From contig NC_091677.1 of the NCBI RefSeq assembly GCF_042453785.1, positions 25,607,501 to 25,671,500 of the forward strand: a DNA stretch of 64,000 bases, read 5' to 3'. Below are positions 1 to 12,562 of this stretch, in pieces; positions within the stretch are counted from its first letter, which is position 1; the number at the start of each line of letters is the position of its first letter. Below the pieces are notes generated by a model, which had not been told where the DNA came from, searched no databases, and worked only from the letters and a program-made list of their open reading frames with translations. Source of the stretch: Malus domestica (taxonomy: Eukaryota > Streptophyta > Magnoliopsida > Rosales > Rosaceae). A program made the position numbers and the translations under genes.

Positions 1-32
<32 letters not shown>

Positions 33-78
33 ATCCTTGAATCAATTGTCGAAAGAAAAAAAGAAATTAACCACTTAC

Positions 79-1754
79 AGAATAATGGACACGACCAAAC
101 CAACGACCCCCAGAAAATATTGACAGAAGTTGTGCCTTGCTGTACGCTTGACTTGAGTGTGTGTTGGCATGTATTTGCTGCTTACATATCCCAACTGAGG
201 CTTAACAAAAAACACAAAACCAAGAAAAAATCCAGCGACGAGTCCTCCTACATGAGCTGAATTGTCCATATGAAGTAGAAATCCAATGAGCAAGTTCAGG
301 GCAGCATTGAGGATGAGTATCATGATTGTCGAGCACTGAATAGGAGGATAGTTAGATGTTAGATGTACCCCTCATGGATTATTTAACGCAGCGTTAAACC
401 TAAACGACGTAGTCTTGGATACAAGGAGAAGAGAAAATAAGATTTACCTTATCGTCATAGACTGTCCAGTTTGTGATCAGCTCAGAAAGTGAGGCTCCCA
501 ACAATCCAAAAATTGCCCCAGATGCGCCAACTGATATAGTCTTGCTTGTCCTTTGTTGTTTGATAATATTAAGGCAAGACCCTAAACTTCCCCCTAACCC
601 AGCTAGCACATACACGAATCCGAATCTGTCTGCCAAATCCGAACGGTTAAACAACAGTTAGCTGCCATTCAATATTGATCATGTAAAAACTAAAGTGCTC
701 AACGTAAATCTTTAACCCAAAGTTCTTACGAAATCCAAAATCCTGCTCAAGCCGGAGCCCTACGAAATCAAGACTGAGCATGTTGACGAACAGATGAATC
801 AGCCCAGCATGTAGCCACATTGCGGAGAACAGGCGCCATGCTTCACCATTCAGCACTAGTTTATTATCAAGGCCTCCTAGTCTTTGGAGACTGCAAATAT
901 TAGCAATTAGATTAGGTTTTAGATGTAGGGAATTGTTCTGTGCACACCCTTTATTCCCTTATACTCTGTTCAATCCAATGGCTAAAAAAAGGGTGTGCAT
1001 AAATCATTTCCCTTCGAAGTAATTGGAGGAAGCTTATTAGCCGGTATTACTTTTCCATTCTTTGTTACCCCAGAAAGTTATGCTGAAGTTGGTTCCAAGG
1101 AGCAACTGCTAAACAGAATGCCAAAAGTTCAATCTACAATGTCGAAATTTTTCTTTTGTTTCGAATTCTAAAAGTACAGAATACAACAGATTAATCTGAC
1201 CTAAGCAGAGATTGATCAAAATTAAACCTCTCACTACCACCTAATCTTTATTTACGATAATACAAGGTAAAATTAACCCTACATTATGCTGTACTTTTCC
1301 TTCCATGTCACTTTTAGCTATAAAAACTTCAATTCCTGGATCATTAAACTTAAATAAATTGGATTGACAAGCCTCAGAAATCTCAATTGAGAAAAGCATT
1401 GATCAAACAATTTTTGTAATCCCGTAATTAGAGACAGATAAATAAAAAAAATAAAAGACAAATATATATGATCGAGAGAGCTTACGTTTCAGGGGTAGGA
1501 CCAATCATGCGGTTATCGCGCCAAGGTTGGAATGAGAATCTATCCAAAAAATGCCCTCCCATACACTGATCTTTTGACATTCTAGAGGGGCAGTTGTTCT
1601 CATACATTATCCATATGAAAATCCCGAGATTCACCAAGAATATAAGCGGCACCAGCCATGGAGAGTACCGCCTTGGTGGTGCCATCATTGGTGGTGGCGC
1701 GTAGAAGGCTGCTGGAGGTGGAGCGCCATAGTATGGCGGCGGAGGTGGATACAT
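79..1754 (-). CDS. RBL: Rhomboid-like intramembrane serine protease, 3' end outside window
   Basis: Four exons read on the minus strand: 1754-1486, 890-730, 629-448 and 335-79, all with GT-AG borders and consistent phase. The protein starts with a proline-rich cytosolic stretch ([10 protein letters not shown]), then a first membrane segment ([18 protein letters not shown]). The loop reads [14 protein letters not shown] across junction 1. Exon 2 gives [16 protein letters not shown]. Exon 3 carries the catalytic serine motif GASGAIFG, and exon 4 the catalytic histidine in [10 protein letters not shown]. Rhomboids cut substrates within membranes using this Ser-His dyad, so the enzyme looks competent. 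An open frame extends upstream of 1754, but only through a TTG, so the ATG at 1754 is the start. Exon 4 ends in CT|GTAAGT, a strong donor, although an in-frame TAA overlaps it. Plant RBLs normally carry another membrane segment and a Cys-rich tail, so the gene very probably continues past the left edge. Confidence 0.9.
927..1013. repeat. Miniature inverted-repeat element in RBL intron 1
   Basis: An 85-bp hairpin-like insert. The left arm AGGGAATTGTTCTGTGCAC pairs with a right arm that reads AAGGGAAATGATTTATGCAC on the other strand, both followed by CACCC. It resembles the CACACCC-type elements in the helicase introns at 32170-32313, 32604-32790 and 34608-34749. No clear target duplication is visible. 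Confidence 0.45.
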
Positions 1755-4698
1755 TTTTGTTTCTTTTTTTGTTTTCAAAGATGTGCTATGAAATTCTGTA
1801 TATGTGTGCTACCGTGCCGGGGCGGAAAAGGTACACACTGCACCGGCAGTGTTGGCTTGGGTGTCAGATGCAAATGTGCACCACGGTTGTGGGGGTTGAG
1901 GGAGAAGAGAGAGATATAGCTAGGTTTTTGGGTGGTAAGGAACGAGTCTTAGGCGTGTTGGTAGTTATTAGGCGTGTTGGTAGTTAAATTAGGTGTGCTT
2001 TCCCGCTAATAGATGTGTGGATAATGCTTAATGGTCCTTTTTTCATTCATGAGAACACAAGTAGAAAAAAAATTAAAATTAAATAAATAAACTTTTCTAG
2101 GGTTAAGGGATATATGTCAGGATAATACTTTCATAGGGTGAAGGGATTATGTCAGGACAATACTTTCATCCACCGTATGATATGAGTACACATCCTTGTC
2201 CATTTGGGTTTGATTACCGTATTTTCAATTATAAATTATTGGTTTTGATAACAATAATTAACATCTTCATCATAAATTGTCCACTTAACACATATTAATC
2301 ACTAACAAAAATCTCCAATTTGACTAAGTGTTTGCAAAAATATAATGATTACGACAATGAATTGTTCAAATAATTATGGGTTCATTTGAATATTCTTTTA
2401 AAATGACTGAAAACACTTTTAGAGAAAAAAAATTTATTCCAAAAGCACTTAAAGTGTTTTCTGCAAGAAGCACCAGTTATGTGCTTTTTCTAGGAAGAAC
2501 TTTAAGTGCTTTTCCAGGATAAGGATTTGTTCCAAAAATATTTTCACTAAAAGCGCTTTCAGTCATTTTAAAAGCACATCCAAACAAGCCCTATATTCTT
2601 ATGAAAAAAACATACGTTTATCAAATTTATGTTTAATGATACTTACTCTCTACTTATTTGAACAAAGTTTGACTTTTAAGTCTCAAAATTGTTGAAAAGA
2701 AAAGGTGAAATCCCATGAATACTTATGGGATTTGGCTACAATATACTTACATATATTTAATACAATTACCATCTCGAAGGTGAAATAATGACGGTATTAT
2801 ACACATAAATTATATAAAACCGTCAAATAATGATTGTGTTAAATATATATAAATATTGTAGTCAGTCCCGTATTTTTTATCCCCAATAAAAGTTTCAAAT
2901 ATTTTGTTCAATGACAAATAATCCTTTGAAGGGCAGTCAGTGCCTTAATTAGGTATTAGCTGCGAATCTAAAGGTAGCAATTGACACCGATAATTTGTTG
3001 TAATTGGATTTCAAGCTATAAAGAAAAGGATAAGAGTCAATGCAGTACTGTTAATTATAGAAATCAACTGTGTTGAAAATTCTAGCCAATTTTGGAAACA
3101 TACAATCCACAGGGGAACTGCTGAACCCTGCACGCGTTTCCGTAGGCATTGAAACAGTTAAGAGTTTATGGTGTTTCCTGGAGATACGGAGACTACATAT
3201 AGTGAGTGAGCTTTACTTGAAGGATCATATCCCCTTATTTGAGGGACACCGTATATGATCATTCCACATTAGATAACTACAGAAAAATACCCAAATAAGA
3301 AGCTACATAATCGTTGGATTAAATGTTGGTCATTTAAGTGTTTTTTTAAAACATTGTATTCTTTTATTTTCTTCACTTAAATTGGACATCTTAATGATTT
3401 TGGATTTGCCTGATTATTTGCTAAGATGATTTATACATAATGAATTAAAATATAGACTCTTTGGATCGTTGAAATAAGTAATTGTGTAGTATTATATAAG
3501 ATAAAATGAAATTCATTAAAATAAAAAGAAATACAGAGTGAGCTTCATAAGACCAACTTCAACCATTGGAGTAAGTTCTAAATTTTCCCTTCTATTCCCC
3601 CCCCTCTCCCCAATTTCATTCCAACACTTGTTCGAAAACGAGATTAAGTCTTAAAACTTTAAAAAAAAAAAAAAAAAAAAAAGCCAGATTCCAGCCAAGA
3701 TTTAGGCAAGATTAGTGGTGGAGCCCACATGTGAGAGTAGAATAGATGAAATTGGACAACAAGCGCCCAAATTCAACCACACCACTTGAGACACGCTCTT
3801 TAGCCAACTTCAAAGTTGCTAAGTGCAGCCCTTTGCGGCCCCACCCACATGGGTGTGTCTCCCACTTGTTTGCCAATAAAATTGAGTCCATTGGCTCTTT
3901 TGGTTGATCAACAGCTCACATTCAAACGGGTTGTTGGTTATCCAATGGTCCACATTTAATCTACTTAATATTTTTGTTTTATATTTATAAATTTATTGGA
4001 TCCAACGATTGAGATCCAATATGATCAAATCTAACGGTAAAAAAAAGATCTAATAGCCCAAATTTAAATTCAACAATTAAAATAATTATAAAAAAATTAT
4101 TTAACTCAAAATTCACCCAAAAACTCTATAAATACCTATATATATACATCCACACAAAACTCACCTTTCTCCTACATTTCTTCCAATTTTTCTTTCTAAA
4201 CCATGTGTTTGCTCATGTGTCTTGTGTTTATACATCTCTATCATGTATTTCATATTTTTCCATAGTGTTTCATAAGTTTCATGTGTTGGTTTAATGATTT
4301 TTCAATTTTTATCGGAATTTAAATATTTTTAGGTTAAAATGTTCATAAAATTAATTTATGATAGTCCACTTAATTTTTTTTAAATGTTATTTAAAAAAAA
4401 TTGCCTAAATTCATTCTTTAATAATATGGGGGGTAAAAATTTAGCTCAAAATGGTTGGAGCAGAAAAACTATTTCTGGGTTAAAACTTAGAATTTTTAGC
4501 CCAAAAAATTTAATTGTCATATTATTGCGCCATGAACTTCGCTCTAATAAATGTGAATGTGATACTTGTAACATGACATGAAACTAAGAAAACTACAAAC
4601 AAAAATTGAAAGTAAAGACTGATAAAAAACTATATATACAATAATTAAAGAAATATCGGATATCTGCAAGTAAGATGGATCACGGTAAGATTAAAGAA
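1755..4698. other. Intergenic, no gene seen
   Basis: AT-rich DNA between the rhomboid gene and the Copia element. It holds a MITE (2378-2591) and a run of about 22 A (3660-3681). A stretch near 3110-3180 resembles sequence just after the Copia element (10134-10190): both have GGGGAACTG, then GCATTGAAACAGTTA. No open frame longer than about 65 codons with protein-like content was recognised. Confidence 0.6.
2378..2591. mobile_element. MITE with ~45-bp terminal inverted repeats
   Basis: The left end (GGGTTCATTTGAATATTC...) and the reverse complement of the right end (GGGCTTGTTTGGATGTGC...) align over about 45 bp and share the core TTTTAAAATGACTGAAA. The interior is an imperfect palindrome built of AAGTGCTTTT-like words. 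There is no room for a transposase. The flanking bases (TAT on both sides) allow a 3-bp duplication but do not prove the superfamily. Confidence 0.7.
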
Positions 4699-4703
4699 GA
4701 ACC

Positions 4704-4973
4704 TGTAAGAGTATATAACTGAATCATTTAGATTGTGCCATCTGTCATTAATACAGTGGCTAGATTGAAGGATACGATTGGGATATTCTAGCTATAACAA
4801 GATCAAGATAGTATATAGCTATTATTCTGTAAGAAGATTGTAAGGAGAAAAAGTAATAAAGAAAATAATATCTCTTTCTTTCTCTAAAGTCTTCTCTCGT
4901 CTCTTTTCTTCTCTCTTAAGCTTTCTTTCTTCTTGTGTTCTATGTTAATGGCTTCCATCTGATATGGTTAACA
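4704..4973 (+). repeat. 5' LTR of the Copia element
   Basis: 270 bp, TG...CA ends, one mismatch to the 3' LTR. The second half is CT-rich (TCTCTTTCTTTCTC). The primer-binding site follows immediately at 4974 and begins TGGTATCA, as for initiator-Met tRNA priming, but then diverges (CTCGCC) from the common GAGCC. Confidence 0.95.
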
Positions 4974-5170
4974 TGGTATCACTCGCCCTCTAAGCTTCGA
5001 TCGTAAGCTTCTTCGATTCTGGTTTCTTATGCTTCCGCTCCATTCTTTTCATCTTTGTGAATCACTTCTCTGATTTCTGGGTTCTAGTTCTTGCCCTTTT
5101 CTTTGATTTTTACTCTGAAAATCTTTGCCCACCAACTGTTTGGTTTTATTCTTCTGAGAGAATTATCACT

Positions 5171-7340
5171 ATGGTTACTGCAACTCAACTGCAAATCTTG
5201 CAGTCTCCAATTACTGGGTTGATGTCCTCTGTTTCAACTTCAGTTTCGGTTAAATTGGATGACTCCAACTACCTTCAATGGCATTTCCAAATGAAGTTAA
5301 TGCTTGAAGGCTATGGAATTATGGATTTTGTTGATGGAACAAATCCGTGTCCATCTCAATTTTCTATTGATTCAGAAGTTACTGCTTCTGGGTCTGGTGC
5401 AAGAATTGAATCAGATTTGTATAAGGTTTGGAAGATGCATGATAGGGCTCTCATGCAACTTATCATTGCTACCTTGTCTCCTATGGCCATTTCTTGTGCA
5501 ATTGGGAGTAGTAGTGCTAGAGATCTATGGGTTCGTCTTCAAGAACAGTTTTCTACAGTAAGCAAGACCTCTATTTTCCAGTTAAAGTCTGATCTTCAAA
5601 CAATCAAGAAAGGGGCTGATTCTGTCTCCCAATATCTTCAACGCATCAAAGAAACAAGAGACTACCTTGCTGCTGCTGGTGTTATATTTGTCGATGAAGA
5701 TATTGTCATATTGGCATTAAATGGTCTACCTGCAGAATACAATACTTTTAGATGTGTTATTCGTGGCCAAGAAAATGTGATTTCGTTGAAGGAATTTCGT
5801 GCCCAGTTACTTGCGGAAGAAGCTACTATTGAAAACAATTCATGTGTTTCCTTTCCTACTGCAATGATGGTAAAGAATCAAGCTTCTCATTCTGGTGCTT
5901 CATCATCTTCATATCAAGGATCTTTCTCCAATGGGTTTCACAATTCTAATGGTTTTCATGGGAACTCTGGCCAATCTTCGTTTTATAATGGTGGCAACAA
6001 GTCAAAATTTAAGGGTAAAGGCAAGGCTACATATAATCAAGGCCATAAATTTGGTTCGAATCAGGGACAAAAGTTCTATCATTCTAAACCTATAGTTCAT
6101 GATTTTGCTCCTGGTATACTTGGTAGTCCTTCTCATGTTAACAATGGTACTTCCTTTTCAAATGTCATCTGTCAAATATGTTCTCTACACGGCCATTCTG
6201 CTGCCACGTGTGTGTATAGAAGTGATGATTCTTCGGAGAATTGTCAAATTTGTGACAGAAGTAATCACACGGCCAAGACATGTTTTTACAGAAACAAAGG
6301 AAGGAATTCTCCATCACAAATGACTGCTATGAATACTGTTTTTCCTGGTTCAATGCAACCTCAGTATATGAGTGCTATGCCTCCCATGTTGAATATGGGT
6401 TCTTCTCATATGCCTCCCATGTCCACTATGAACTCAGTGAACATGGTTCCTTCCATGAATGCATCTTCTTCCTATGCTATGCCCACTATGTCTACTGCAA
6501 TGCCTAATCAAGTCCCTTCTCAAGTCTGGCTAACTGATTCTGGTGCAACCAATCACATGACGAATGAATTGAGTAATTTGTCCATTGCTTCACCATATTC
6601 TCAAAATGATACAGTTCAAACAGCAGCTGGTGAAGGTTTGCAAGTTTCTCATATTGGAGATTCTCTTTTAAGGACTTCTCTACAGCCTATAAAACTGAAT
6701 TCAGTTCTTTATGTTCCAAAGCTATCTCATAATTTGTTGTCTGTTCATCGCATTTGTCTTGACAACAACTGTTGGCTAATTTTTTATGCTTACTGTTTTT
6801 GGATTCAGGACAAAGCCACAGGGAGAATCTTGTTTAAGGGACTCTGCAACAATGGATTGTATCCCATTTCTTCCTTTACTACCAGACCTCATATACCTCA
6901 AAAACAAGCAAATCAAGCTGTTGCCTGTCTTGGACATACTGTCACCTCAAACTTGTGGCACTGCAGACTAGGTCATCCCTCAAATCCTATTGTTTCTCTT
7001 ACACTTAGGAAATCTAATGTTGCTGTTAATAAGGATGTGTCTTCTATAGTTTGTCAAAGTTGTCTAGAAGGCAAATTTAGTAAACTTCCTTTCTATCCAG
7101 CTACTTCCAAATCTGTAATACCTTTTGAAGTTGTACATAGTGACCTATGGGGGCCTGCACCTTGTGTCTCTGTGGATGGATTCAAGTACTATGTCATATT
7201 TGTTGACGAATGTACTAGATTTTGTTGGCTGTTTACTTTGATAAATAAATCAGATTTTGTCTCCATTTTCATTTCCTTCTATCAGTATGTTTTTACTCAA
7301 TTTTCAGCCAAAATTAAGATCTTGCAAAGTGATGGGGGGG
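5171..7340 (+). CDS. Copia gag, protease and first half of integrase
   Basis: The start is the ATG at 5171 (MVTATQLQ); the open frame extends further upstream only through a GTG. The gag region (SVSVKLDDSNYLQWHFQM) is followed by two CCHC zinc knuckles, CQICSLHGHSAATC and CQICDRSNHTAKTC. Having two is less common than one. The aspartic protease motif is WLTDSGATNHMT. Then come the GAG-pre-integrase segment LWHCRLGHPSN, the zinc-binding CQSCLEGKFSKLPF, and the integrase core DLWGPAP with YYVIFVDECTRF. The family frame is lost in a run of seven G at 7334-7340, where eight would keep it. The shifted frame then runs to 7543 without recognisable content. Confidence 0.92.
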
Positions 7341-9768
7341 AGAATATATTAGTAAATCTGTTCAATCATTTCTTGCTCAACACGGCATTCTTCATCATAA
7401 ATCTTGTCCCTATACCCCTGAACAAAACGGGTTGGCTAAGAGAAAGCATAAACATATTGTTCAAACCGCTCTCACTATGTTACAAAATGCAAATTTGCCT
7501 TCTACATTCTGGACTTTTGCTTGTCAAACAGCAGTTTACTTAATTAACAGAATGCCATCTTCCGTTATTCATAATAACTCTCCATTTGAACAATTATATT
7601 CTGTAATCCCATATATTCATCATCTTCGAGTCTTTGGTTGTTCTTGTTTCCCATTGTTAAAACCTTATAACAGCAACAAGTTCCAACCTAAGTCTACTAA
7701 GTGTATATTTTTGGGATATGCCTTGACCTATAAGGGGTACATATGTTATGATCCTAGTCATGCGAAAATCTATATATCCAGGCATGTTATTTTTAACGAA
7801 ATAGATTTTCCATATGCCACAATGGTTTTCAAACCTAAGATTTCTGTGCCACAACCATCTCAAACTACTGTTAGCTATTCTTCTGTGCTTCCTAATCTTG
7901 AAAATATCCTGGTTACCCCATCAACAACCTGTCCATCAACCCAATCATCTAATACTCACCCTTCTCAGCCTACTATACAATCTTCACCTCACCCAATACC
8001 ACAATCCACAAACTCACCTGCTTCTCAATCCATTGTTGCTCAAGATTCTTCTGTGGTACCTGAATATAGCTCAGAGACCTTGCAAGTGGTTCATGATATT
8101 CCCCCAATGAATTTACACCCTATGCAAACACGGTCTAAAAATGGGATCATAAAGAAGAGAGTTTTCTTAGCATCTGTTCACAGTGCAGTTGAGGTTGATT
8201 TAACAACAATTGAACCAGCCACTTATAAGTCAGCTTTAAAAGTTCCAGTTTGGTATAGTGCAATGCAAGAGGAGATTGAAGCTTTGTATTCACAGAATAC
8301 ATGGAGTTTGGTTGATCTGCCACCTAATAAGAATTTAGTTGGGTGTAAATGGGTGTTTAAAATAAAAAGGAATGCTGATGGGAGTATTGCCAGACATAAG
8401 GCTCGATTGGTAGCGAAGGGGTTTAGCCAGGAACAAGGATTGGATTATGGGGAAACTTTTAGTCCTGTGGTAAAGCCTACTACTGTACGATTGGTTCTTG
8501 CTCTTGCTGCACAATTTAATTGGTCATTAAGACAACTTGATGTTAAAAATGCATTTCTTCATGGCATTTTAAATGAAGAGGTATACATGTCACAACCTCC
8601 CGGGTTTGAAGATTCCAGATATCCTTACTTAGTGTGCAAATTACACAAGTCTCTTTATGGTTTAAAACAAGCTCCACGGGCTTGGAATGATAGATTTACT
8701 CAGTTTTTACCTCAATTGGGTTTCAACAATACTTATTCTGACTCTTCACTGTTTGTCAAGTGTGTTGGTGCTGAAATTGTGATACTTTTGTTGTATGTTG
8801 ATGATATAATCATCACTGGAAGTGCAGCTGCAACAATTCAACAAGTTATTGCCCAGTTAACTACAGAATTTGAGCTTAAGGATCTTGGTCCTTTACACTT
8901 TTTCTTGGGTATTCAGATCACTAGAACTGCCTCTGGTTTATTTTTATCTCAAGAGAAGTACATTCAGGACTTGTTGAAGAAAACAGAAATGTTGGATTCC
9001 AAACCTGCAGCCACTCCTTGTTTGCCTTACAATAGGCTTCTTAAGGATGATGGACAACCTTTTAACAATCCAGCACTATACAGGAGTATCGTTGGGGCCT
9101 TGCAGTATCTTGTATTTACCAGGCCTGACATTGCCTTTTCGGTTCATCAAGTTAGTCAGTTTATGCAGGTTCCAATGATCTCTCACTTCACTGCTGTTAA
9201 AAGAATATTACGATATCTTAAAGGTTCTCTAAATCATGGCATTAGTTACAGTAGTGGAGAGTTGATCCTAAAGGCTTTTAGTGATGCTGACTGGGCAGGA
9301 GACCCTAATGATCGACGGTCAACTACTGGCTTAGTGGTATTTCTTGGAAATAATCCTATTTCTTGGTCTTCTAAGAAGCAACAGACTGTGTCTAGGTCGT
9401 CAACTGAGGCAGAGTACAGGGCGTTGTCATCCACTGCTGCCGAGTTAGATTGGGTGCAGCAACTTCTTACTTTTTTGAAAATCAAACTCGAGTATACTCC
9501 TGTTTTGTTTTGTGATAATATGTCTGCCATTGCACTATCCTTTAATCCTGTGCAACATCAACGGACAAAACACATTGAAGTGGATGTTCATTTTGTCCGC
9601 GAAAGAGTGGCCAACAAGAAACTCCTTGTGCAGTTTGTTTCCTCCTCAGAACAGTTTGCTGATATACTCACTAAAGGTCTTAGTTCACCATTGTTTACTA
9701 CTCATTGCTCCAACCTCATGCTTGGGTCATCCCAACCTGAGCTTGAGGGGGGATGTAAGAGTATATAA
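7341..9768 (+). CDS. Copia integrase C-terminus, reverse transcriptase and RNase H (frame-shifted continuation)
   Basis: After the G run the pol frame resumes one base over. Integrase continues with CPYTPEQNGLAKRKH, which holds the catalytic glutamate region. It is followed by a linker rich in Ser, Pro and Gln. Reverse transcriptase shows WVFKIKRNADGSI, QLDVKNAFLHG and the catalytic LLLYVDDIIITG. RNase H shows SDADWAGDPNDRRSTTG, SRSSTEAEYRAL and FCDNMSAIAL. The frame ends at 9768, just inside the 3' LTR. All catalytic positions I can recognise are kept, so only the frameshift separates this copy from a coding-competent one. Confidence 0.92.
9745..9753 (+). other. Polypurine tract of the Copia element
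   Basis: GAGGGGGGA directly abuts the 3' LTR, the normal position for plus-strand priming. Confidence 0.85.
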
Positions 9769-10023
9769 CTGAATCATTTAGATTGTGCCATCTGTCATTA
9801 ATACAGTGGCTAGATTGAAGGATACGATTGGGATATTCTAGCTATAACAAGATCATGATAGTATATAGCTATTATTCTGTAAGAAGATTGTAAGGAGAAA
9901 AAGTAATAAAGAAAATAATATCTCTTTCTTTCTCTAAAGTCTTCTCTCGTCTCTTTTCTTCTCTCTTAAGCTTTCTTTCTTCTTGTGTTCTATGTTAATG
10001 GCTTCCATCTGATATGGTTAACA
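9754..10023 (+). repeat. 3' LTR of the Copia element
   Basis: 270 bp, identical to the 5' LTR except for one base (9856). It is followed by the GAACC target duplication. Confidence 0.95.
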
Positions 10024-10028
10024 GAACC

Positions 10029-12562
10029 AACAAGAAGCCGGTATCGGTTAACCCGCGTCTATAGATCCGATTGGTTCTATTAAAACCGCCATTATCAGAT
10101 CAGTTCGGTAAAAAATAATTGATAAGGGGAACTGTTGGACCAGAGCTTCCATGTGCATTGAAACAGTTAGCGCCAGGATGAGAGTTATTAAGAGATGCCG
10201 AAACTATATTTATATCAGTAAGCACAATGTTGATGCAAGCAAAGATTTGGCTGCTTTTTAATTGGATTGCCTCATATGTGCTTGTTGTGCCATGAACTGA
10301 ACTGAAGTAAACGTCACTTAATTACTTTAACTGCCGATGTCGACTGCAACATATAGTAGTATGAAGTTCATATTGTTGACAGTTCACTTACTTAGAAAAT
10401 CCGAAATTATTCAAGAATGCACCAATTAAAAAATGCAAATTGCAGAAGTAGCATTGGTTTTAACCCTACCCTATAATTATATTTATATGTAGAGGTTATT
10501 GCTGGGAAGACCAAATTTTTTAACTAAATTTTACAAACAAAATGATGTGATTATTGATGATTGGATTATTCTTGATGGCATGCTTAGTTTTTTCAGATAT
10601 CATATGTTGTATTATATGTGATTTCAAAATAGAGAGTCAGTAATATATTCATAAAATAAAATTATTTTAGAAAACTTTATTTTTCATCCACTCATATGTT
10701 TATGTTCCCCCATCCTCACCCCCCCCCCCAAAAAAAAGAAAACTAATGAAAAGGGCTTGAAAACTTTGAGTTTTAATGATAAGGACAAAATAAAGGGTAA
10801 AGTGAATAGTACCAGGATTGACTTTTTAGTGTAAAAATGTGGTTTTTCGTTAAAGTGAACAGTACCGGGTGCTTTTCGTTAAAGTTCCCAAAAAAAAACT
10901 CCCTCCCAGGATTTTAATAGCCATATCAATGATAACATCGGACGTCGAGATACTCTGAGCAACTCTGACATGTTCCACTGAGTATGGTATTTACTTAACA
11001 TATTCATGGAACTTGCATTTGGGTAATTATGCTTTGAACTCATTCTCATGCATGTAATAAAGGGTCAGAGACCCATTAAGTGTGGTCATTCAGAGATGTG
11101 TTGAAATAAATGTGATTACCTGCAAGTGTTTTGATTCGAGCTTATCCCTATTTTAGGGAAAGTTTTGTCAATTTTTTTTTTTTATAGATTTTAGTAGTTG
11201 ATAATTTTAGTTATGATTTCATGCATATCATAACTTCATCACCCATTCGGTAATGGTTAAAACGCTAGATTTTTGTGTGAACTGAACATCAGGGTCTTAT
11301 GTGTCATTATTCAAATAAAAATCTTTTGTCAAATTTTATGTGGAAAAAATTAAGTTTAGGGACTAAAGTCAAATTTTTACTAAAATTAATTAGATTGTGT
11401 GGTGTGTATATTTTTAACACCATAAGGGGTGGAAAACGGGTGTGAGCTCATCGTATATTTGTCAGAACTATTTGTTGGGAAGTGAGCAGTTTAACTTCAA
11501 GTGTTAACATAAAGATAATTACATGTAACAAATAAAATAGTTTAGAATATATTACCAAGTGATACGTATCACTATCTGACGTAATAGTCTGTTGGTAGTT
11601 AAGTGCATGACTTAGACCTGGTTTGGTACTGATGTGATTCTGAAAAAAGTGGGTTGGGAGCTTTTTTTGTGTTTGGTAAAACATTCAACTTCAGTTTTTT
11701 TTTCACAGTTTTGAGAGAAAAAAAAAGCCAAAAACATAAAGTTGCAAAACCCAGCTTTGAAAAACCGGTTTTTTTTCACATCTGTTTTACATAAAAGTTT
11801 ACTAAACACTATAATACTGTTTTTTTTTTCAAAAGTACTTTTACATAAAAGTTTACCAAACATTCTGCTGCTTTATTTCATAGTTGTTTATTCTCATAAC
11901 ACAGCAGAGCGATTTTTTTTCAAAGCACAGCAATACCAAACCAAACCTTAGTCTCTAAGTCATTGCTCTGTTTTTGACTTCTCTCACACTCTTGTTTAAT
12001 CATATCCCTTAATTCTGTTTGATTTATCCAATTTGATAGCTAAAAACAAATAGGGATGTGTAAGAGACTAAAAAAAAGACATAAAAATCACTTTCCTATT
12101 GAGGTATCATTTGTAAGAGTGAATTACATAGTTGAACTACAGAAAACCTCTCTCTTTTTTCTCATATTTCTTCTTCATAAGTCAATTACACTTGAGCCCT
12201 AATGTTTAGGTGATATAACAATTTGGTTCCGCGCGATGTTTTAAAAATAGACAATAACAACGTTGTTAAACTACGCTCATCTGGTCAGATTTTTTTTTTT
12301 TGGTCAAACTGTTAACTATTTTTAAGTTAAATGCTTAGTGAAAAACATCGTAATTTAAGGAGGGTTGTCAATTTCATAGACCATGTATGTTCCAATTAAA
12401 CCAGAGTCTAAAATTAACACACAGAGATGCAAAATGGAAGTGATATAGATTTCGACACTTGATGCAAAAGCTTGAAACAGAACTTATCCATAGAAAAAGA
12501 AGAGAGATTACAAAATGACTACTTAAGCATGGTTTAATTTGTAGAAGTTAACCCCAAGCTAG
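10029..12562. other. Intergenic, repeats only
   Basis: No gene recognised. It contains a short run of C then A (10722-10737), a dispersed-repeat-like block near 10795-10890 in which AAAGTGAAYAGTACC occurs twice, and a MITE at 11616-11947. The stretch 12120-12560 is the region downstream of the polygalacturonase stop codon. Confidence 0.55.
11616..11947. mobile_element. MITE, probably hAT-type
   Basis: The ends are inverted repeats: left ACCTGGTTTGGTACTG, right GGTTTGGTTTGGTATTGCTG on the complementary strand. Both continue with TGTG and A-rich DNA. The interior repeats AAGTTTACYAAACA-like words. TTAG flanks both sides, which may be part of the target duplication. There is no coding capacity. 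Confidence 0.55.

Larger units (their letters stand above)
4704..10023 (+). mobile_element. Full-length Ty1/Copia LTR retrotransposon
   Basis: Two 270-bp LTRs (4704-4973 and 9754-10023), each TGTAAGAG...GTTAACA, flanked by the 5-bp target duplication GAACC (4699-4703 and 10024-10028). The LTRs differ at one base that I can see (A at 4806, T at 9856). The internal part encodes gag, protease, integrase, reverse transcriptase and RNase H in Copia order. The only coding lesion found is a one-base loss in a G run at 7334-7340. The near-identical LTRs mean a recent insertion. The element lies in intergenic DNA between the rhomboid and polygalacturonase genes. Confidence 0.96.

Noticed and set aside
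1658..1987. 109-aa plus-strand frame over the rhomboid start
   Set aside because: It is the antisense shadow of the proline-rich first exon.
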